Assembly (NCBI GenBank): GCA_039933315.1
Contig: JBDTOI010000182.1
Location: 1-7,911, forward strand
Source: DASXRU01 sp039933315
GTDB lineage: Bacteria > Acidobacteriota > Blastocatellia > Pyrinomonadales > Pyrinomonadaceae
Reading direction: 5' to 3'
DNA length: 7,911 nt
The notes under the pieces: model-generated
The model's input: the letters and a program-made list of their open reading frames with translations, nothing else
What the model was told of the DNA's origin: nothing
Databases searched by the model: none
Part shown: piece after piece, positions 5,126-7,911 of the stretch
How positions within the stretch are numbered: the stretch's first letter is position 1
Layout: each line of letters starts with the position of its first letter
Made by a program: the position numbers and the translations under genes

Positions 5126-6364
5126 CTACTTCGCGACTTCATCCTTCGGCGCGTTATAAAACTGCCGGGCGTTGACCGTGTATTGTTTGTCGTCGTACTG
5201 ACCGTCTCCGTCAACATCAACTTTGACAACAATCTTATGCTGCTTGCCGTCCCGCACGTCATCGGGCCGGTAGCCCAGACTGTACTGGCTGCGTAACATG
5301 GCATCGATCGATTTCAGCACGTTGGGGATCTCGCCTTCGAAGGTCACCGGGTAATAGGCGCCGCCGGTCTCCTTGGCAAAAGTCGTTAGCGTGTTTTGCG
5401 CCTGCAGAAAACTCATCCGCCCGGGATCGCCCAGCGGGCTGTCGAGGGGGCCCAGCTGATCTCCGTACTTTTTGAAGAAAAGGTTTCCCGTCCCGATTAT
5501 GAATACCGGTACACCGGCGTTCTGCAATATCTTGCGCGCCTGCCCGTAATTGATTTTGCTGAAGGTGTCGATGCCCGAGCAAATGAGAATCACAGCTTTA
5601 CGCCGCCCCTGCACGCTGGCAATTCCCGAGTACTCCGACTTCTCAGCTTTGGATTCCTCCAGCACCACCGAGTCACCGCGCCCGCCGATCAGCGTGAACT
5701 TTAAGGCGTCGAACAGGTTGGTCTCGCGAAAGGCCGGATTGTTCCTGAGCAGCAGGCTGATTACTTCCTGAATGCGCCGCGGGTCGTTGGTGAAGTCCGT
5801 CAGCGGAGTAGGCCGCATGTCGTAGGCGATTACCGTAACGTAATCCTCAGGCGGTTTGATGAACTGCGAAAGAAACATGGCAGTAGGTCGCAGCACTTCA
5901 TACTGGCCGGGCTCCTGGCCACCACTCCCGGCGAAACCTATGTCCTGGCCCATCTTGCTGTACTCAACCACCAGGGCCACCGTGATAGGCGCTTCCGGAG
6001 TTGAGAAGTTGGTGATCTCTTTCTGCACGCCATCTTCAAAGATGGCAAAGTTTTCCTTCTTCAACGAACTGACAATTTGCCCGCTCTTTTTCTGATAGAC
6101 CACAGCGTCTACATTAACGAGGTTGGTCTTGACGGTGATTCTTTCCGCGTCCTGTGGCTTGCCCACGAGGTCCGGCGGAGGTGGTTCCTCCTGCTTTTCG
6201 CCGGGCTGACCACCCTCCGGAGGGCGCTTATTCTTTTTCTGATTCGACGGCGGAGGTTGGCGGCGCGCCTGGCCGAAAGCGGGGAGATTGGGGAATACTC
6301 CCAGGCCGAGTGACAGCAACGCGACCAGCGCCACCAGGAGCCGGAGATAACTAAAGCGTTTCAT
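5126..6364 (-). CDS. Secreted VWFA-related domain protein (Acidobacterial type)
   Basis: The start is set at the ATG at 6364 because AAGGA lies nine bases upstream and the protein then opens with a signal peptide (MKRFSYLRLLVALVALLSLG, likely cut after AFGQA near residue 33). The frame does extend 30 codons further upstream, without such signals. Residues 34-68 are a Pro/Lys/Glu-rich linker. ITVKTNLVNVDAVVYQKKSG to IFEDGVQKEITNF (76-120) is the typical entry of VWFA-related proteins, and the VWA fold spans about 127-360. The MIDAS motif DxSxS is altered to E134-Y-S136-K-M138. SQYSLGYRP (359-367) is the usual C-terminal signature, and D383-D392 forms a DxDGDGxxDD loop resembling a calcium site. 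It follows the lectin-like gene by 155 bases on the same strand. Likely exported; partner unknown. Confidence 0.9.
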   Translation of the reverse strand: MKRFSYLRLLVALVALLSLGLGVFPNLPAFGQARRQPPPSNQKKNKRPPEGGQPGEKQEEPPPPDLVGKPQDAERITVKTNLVNVDAVVYQKKSGQIVSSLKKENFAIFEDGVQKEITNFSTPEAPITVALVVEYSKMGQDIGFAGSGGQEPGQYEVLRPTAMFLSQFIKPPEDYVTVIAYDMRPTPLTDFTNDPRRIQEVISLLLRNNPAFRETNLFDALKFTLIGGRGDSVVLEESKAEKSEYSGIASVQGRRKAVILICSGIDTFSKINYGQARKILQNAGVPVFIIGTGNLFFKKYGDQLGPLDSPLGDPGRMSFLQAQNTLTTFAKETGGAYYPVTFEGEIPNVLKSIDAMLRSQYSLGYRPDDVRDGKQHKIVVKVDVDGDGQYDDKQYTVNARQFYNAPKDEVAK

Positions 6365-6490
6365 AACAAAATTCCTTTTCTTGCCGGAGGAGGCCCTATT
6401 TAAGGTTGTCCGAGAGAACTGGATCGCCGGACTCGGGACGGCGGAGGGCTTCAAAGCTGTTCATTCTTCTGCCAAAGGTAAGTATTTGAT

Positions 6491-6508
6491 GCGTCTTTAT
6501 AAGGACGC
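6491..6508. repeat. Small intercistronic palindrome
   Basis: GCGTCTTTATAAGGACGC is a near-perfect 18-base palindrome (one G-T wobble) lying 12 bases past the stop of the lectin-like gene and before the VWFA gene. In RNA it gives a 5-6 bp stem with a short loop. There is no following T run on the minus strand, so it is not a canonical terminator. It could mark a processing or attenuation point between the two genes. Confidence 0.4.
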
Positions 6509-6519
6509 GTTTGCCCTCG

Positions 6520-7272
6520 TCAGGGCTGTGTGCCGCTGGAGGCTTCGGCGTCGATTACAACATCGTAGGCCCCGGCGTTGTCGCTCAGGTTGCCTTCATT
6601 GACCCCCAGGAACAAAACGCCATCGCGTTGCGCTACAAAATCACGGTTGTTACCGATAAAGATAAAGTCGTCATTATCGTCGCCAATCACGGCGATTAAG
6701 CCGCCGGTAGGCTGATTACGCATCAGCTTTTCGCGGTCAGCAAGACCGGGAACTCCCTCCGGCGTCGAAAAACGACCGCCCCCCATTGTGACCCGCCCGG
6801 AGGCGCTGATGCGAAGCCGCTGACCTCGCCGTACCACCAGGCCGCTATTGGTCCAGCCGTTGCCCGCATTGTCTCCCCGCACCTTAACGTTGACCTGAAA
6901 AAATGTCGGGGCGTTCGAGGTTCGGGGCGGATTCTGATTAACCGGTTGCGAGTTGGGCCGAGTCGGTTGCGTGATGGGATCAGAGTTGTTATTGATAGGG
7001 CCGTTGTCATCGTTTGCCAGGGAGGACGCGGCAGCTGTAGTGGCGGAATCGAACTCGATTGACTCGACATCCTCCATGTACACCATGATCCGGCTGCGCC
7101 GGCCGCGAGCGCCGCCCAGGAGGATAGTGAACTGCTGATCCTTAAAGCCGATCACCTGGCCGCGCAGTACGCTGCCGTCCTTTAAGCGAACCGTGTCGGC
7201 AAATACCGGGACGACACTTAGAAGTATGACCAGCGGCAGAACCAACAGGCGGGACGCCAGACTCTTTTTCAT
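6520..7272 (-). CDS. Secreted protein with Sm-like N-terminus and PA-IL-lectin-like C-terminal domain
   Basis: The ATG at 7272 has an excellent ribosome-binding site (GGAGGAG, 5-6 bases upstream). Residues 1-25 are a signal peptide ending VFA before D26. DTVRLKDGSVLRGQVIGF to ESIEF (26-74) looks like a small Sm-like beta-barrel found at the start of many secreted bacterial proteins. Residues 75-122 are a low-complexity Asn/Pro/Thr/Ser linker. Residues about 124-241 resemble the galactose-binding lectin PA-IL (LecA): GWTNSGLVVRRGQRLRISASG, a PEG segment, GGLIAVIG (190-197), and VNEGNLSDNAGAYDVVI (224-240), which aligns with the calcium/sugar loop of LecA. The usual Asp of that loop appears as E226. 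Sugar binding is an inference. Expressed with the VWFA gene downstream. Confidence 0.85.
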   Translation of the reverse strand: MKKSLASRLLVLPLVILLSVVPVFADTVRLKDGSVLRGQVIGFKDQQFTILLGGARGRRSRIMVYMEDVESIEFDSATTAAASSLANDDNGPINNNSDPITQPTRPNSQPVNQNPPRTSNAPTFFQVNVKVRGDNAGNGWTNSGLVVRRGQRLRISASGRVTMGGGRFSTPEGVPGLADREKLMRNQPTGGLIAVIGDDNDDFIFIGNNRDFVAQRDGVLFLGVNEGNLSDNAGAYDVVIDAEASSGTQP

Positions 7273-7309
7273 AGTTCTCCTCCGTAAACAAACGCGTTTT
7301 CAATGACGA

Positions 7310-7338
7310 GGTTTAGCAAACAGTAGCACGCTTTGCAA
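7310..7338 (-). promoter_or_regulatory. Possible promoter for the lectin-like/VWFA unit
   Basis: On the minus strand TTGCAA (7338-7333) and an extended -10 of the form TGC-TAAACC (box at 7315-7310) are 17 bases apart. A transcript from here would have a leader of roughly 30 bases containing the strong ribosome-binding site of the lectin-like gene. The -10 hexamer is poor and only the spacing and TGn support it. Confidence 0.3.
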
Positions 7339-7400
7339 GCAGGAGAGGCGTGAGTCGGACTATGCGATGCGAGGCGCCCGGGAAAGGTTGTGACGTCAGA

Positions 7401-7464
7401 GGTCGGAGGTCGGAGGGCCAGACGTCGGGAGTCGGAAATCGGAGATCGGAGATCGGAGATCGGA
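7401..7464. repeat. Degenerate 7-bp tandem repeat (GGAGATC/GGAGGTC)
   Basis: From 7441 the unit GGAGATC is repeated three times exactly, followed by GGA. It is preceded by GGAAATC (7434-7440) and, after a short break, by GGTCGGAGGTCGGAGG at 7401-7416. It lies between the toxin gene and the presumed promoter of the lectin-like gene. No coding role is likely. A seven-base period does not hold a reading frame, so the repeat probably grows and shrinks by slippage. The rest of 7339-7519 shows no gene. Confidence 0.8.
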
Positions 7465-7519
7465 TCAGAAGTCAGGAGTCAATGAAGAGAAAAAGTGATT
7501 CGCTCGGGACTTTGCTAAA

Positions 7520-7838
7520 CTACTTCCTTCCTCGCCAGTAGCCGGGACGGCGATTGTGATGAGCTACAGCCAAGATACGAATTTCGTCGCCGGAGACCAT
7601 ATAGATTAGCGAATAGGAAAGATAGATTAGCGAATAGGGAAAGCGCTTCATGAGGTAGCGACGGCGGCCACGACCGCGCCACGGTGAACCCAGTCCGGGG
7701 TGCTGCAAAAGGATATTTACCGATTGTTCGAACTCGGCCAGCAAGGATTGCGAAAAGAGTATTACCCGCGCGATCGCGATAGAATTCGGCAGCGTCCCGA
7801 AGGTCTTCTTGCGCCTCCGGGTGCAGCGAATAGTTCAT
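7520..7838 (-). pseudogene. ParE/RelE-type toxin, frameshifted, with in-frame duplication
   Basis: Two overlapping frames together spell one toxin. MNYSLHPEAQEDLRDAAEFYRDRAGN comes from the first; after the shift SQSLLAEFEQSVNILLQHPG, MKRFPYSLIY, GDEIRILAVAHHNRRPGYWRGRK come from the second. Removing one base from the A run at 7753-7756 (TTTT on the coding strand) joins them as RAGNTLSQSLLAEFEQ and gives 105 aa, normal for the family. A second lesion is a 21-bp tandem duplication (7601-7621 and 7622-7642) that adds seven residues, LSYSLIY, before MVSGDEIR. ParE-like toxins poison gyrase and RelE-like ones cleave mRNA; which applies here is unknown. The start codon overlaps the antitoxin stop (ATGA). 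The frameshift could be a real mutation or a homopolymer sequencing error. Confidence 0.85.
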
Positions 7839-7911
7839 TGAAACTCCGCTTTCAGTTTGGCTAAGGTTTCGGGACCGGGCAGTAAGGAAACCGCTCCACT
7901 TTCGATCCCAG
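7835..7911 (-). CDS. Antitoxin C-terminus (partial), addiction-module type
   Basis: Only the last 24 codons are in the window: GIESGAVSLLPGPETLAKLKAEFQ followed by TGA at 7837-7835. The stop shares four bases (ATGA) with the toxin start, the usual tight coupling in which antitoxin precedes toxin. The tail pattern, an SGxVxLLPGPExLAKLKA helix, resembles the ends of small RelB-like addiction module components, and the position makes the assignment likely even though the sequence alone would not. The N-terminal part lies beyond the window edge. Confidence 0.6.
   Translation of the reverse strand, partial: GIESGAVSLLPGPETLAKLKAEFQ

Noticed and set aside
4912..5304. 130-codon minus-strand frame across the palindrome array
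   Set aside because: It consists of repeat translation and a shadow of the VWFA gene's end.
6365..6454. Thirty extra N-terminal codons for the VWFA-related protein
   Set aside because: They lack a ribosome-binding site and would bury the signal peptide; the ATG at 6364 has AAGGA at good spacing.
7515..7838. Intact 107-aa protein in the first toxin frame
   Set aside because: After residue 28 the sequence no longer resembles the toxin family, while the neighbouring frame does; it is the frameshifted reading of the pseudogene.

Overview
The window looks like chromosomal DNA of a moderately GC-rich, soil- or groundwater-type bacterium, most likely an Acidobacteriota member (Blastocatellia-like). 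That is an inference. It rests on a secreted VWFA-related protein of the kind abundant in that phylum, a secreted protein with a C-terminal PA-IL-lectin-like domain, a zinc-ribbon/TM/tandem-PDZ protein, and gene borders packed with several different palindromic repeats. No rRNA, tRNA, CRISPR array, transposase or phage gene is visible.

Layout. Positions 1-59 may hold the first codons of a divergent minus-strand gene (weak). A plus-strand run follows: a 67-aa unknown protein (167-370), a HIT-family nucleotide-binding protein (399-827) and a 111-aa unknown protein (954-1289). A perfect 33-bp inverted repeat sits in front of the 111-aa gene. A nested inverted repeat (1297-1438) fills the gap to the convergent minus-strand gene for the zinc-ribbon/PDZ membrane protein (1549-2535). 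Upstream of that gene lies a stretch with repeated CACGAAATC motifs and two competing stems, then folK on the minus strand (2855-3391). A hairpin-forming repeat separates folK from the divergent AlbA_2/HATPase protein on the plus strand (3648-4952).

A 174-bp array of three palindromes (4948-5121) lies between the AlbA_2 gene and the convergent VWFA-related gene, and its left tip supplies the AlbA_2 stop codon. The VWFA-related gene (5126-6364) and the lectin-like gene (6520-7272) run together on the minus strand, lectin-like first, probably as one unit encoding two exported proteins. Beyond a 7-bp tandem repeat tract lies a toxin-antitoxin pair on the minus strand. The ParE/RelE-type toxin (7520-7838) is disrupted by a one-base frameshift in an A run and carries a 21-bp in-frame duplication. 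The last 24 codons of its antitoxin overlap the toxin start by 4 nt (ATGA).

The protein families are mostly known. HIT, FolK and the PDZ protein are housekeeping or envelope-type functions, while VWFA plus lectin-like looks like a small secreted module. The least explained material is intergenic: at least five unrelated palindromic families plus a microsatellite occupy the gene borders, including both convergent ones. They are candidate REP/MITE-like elements or terminators. Whether they are mobile or regulatory needs genome-wide comparison.
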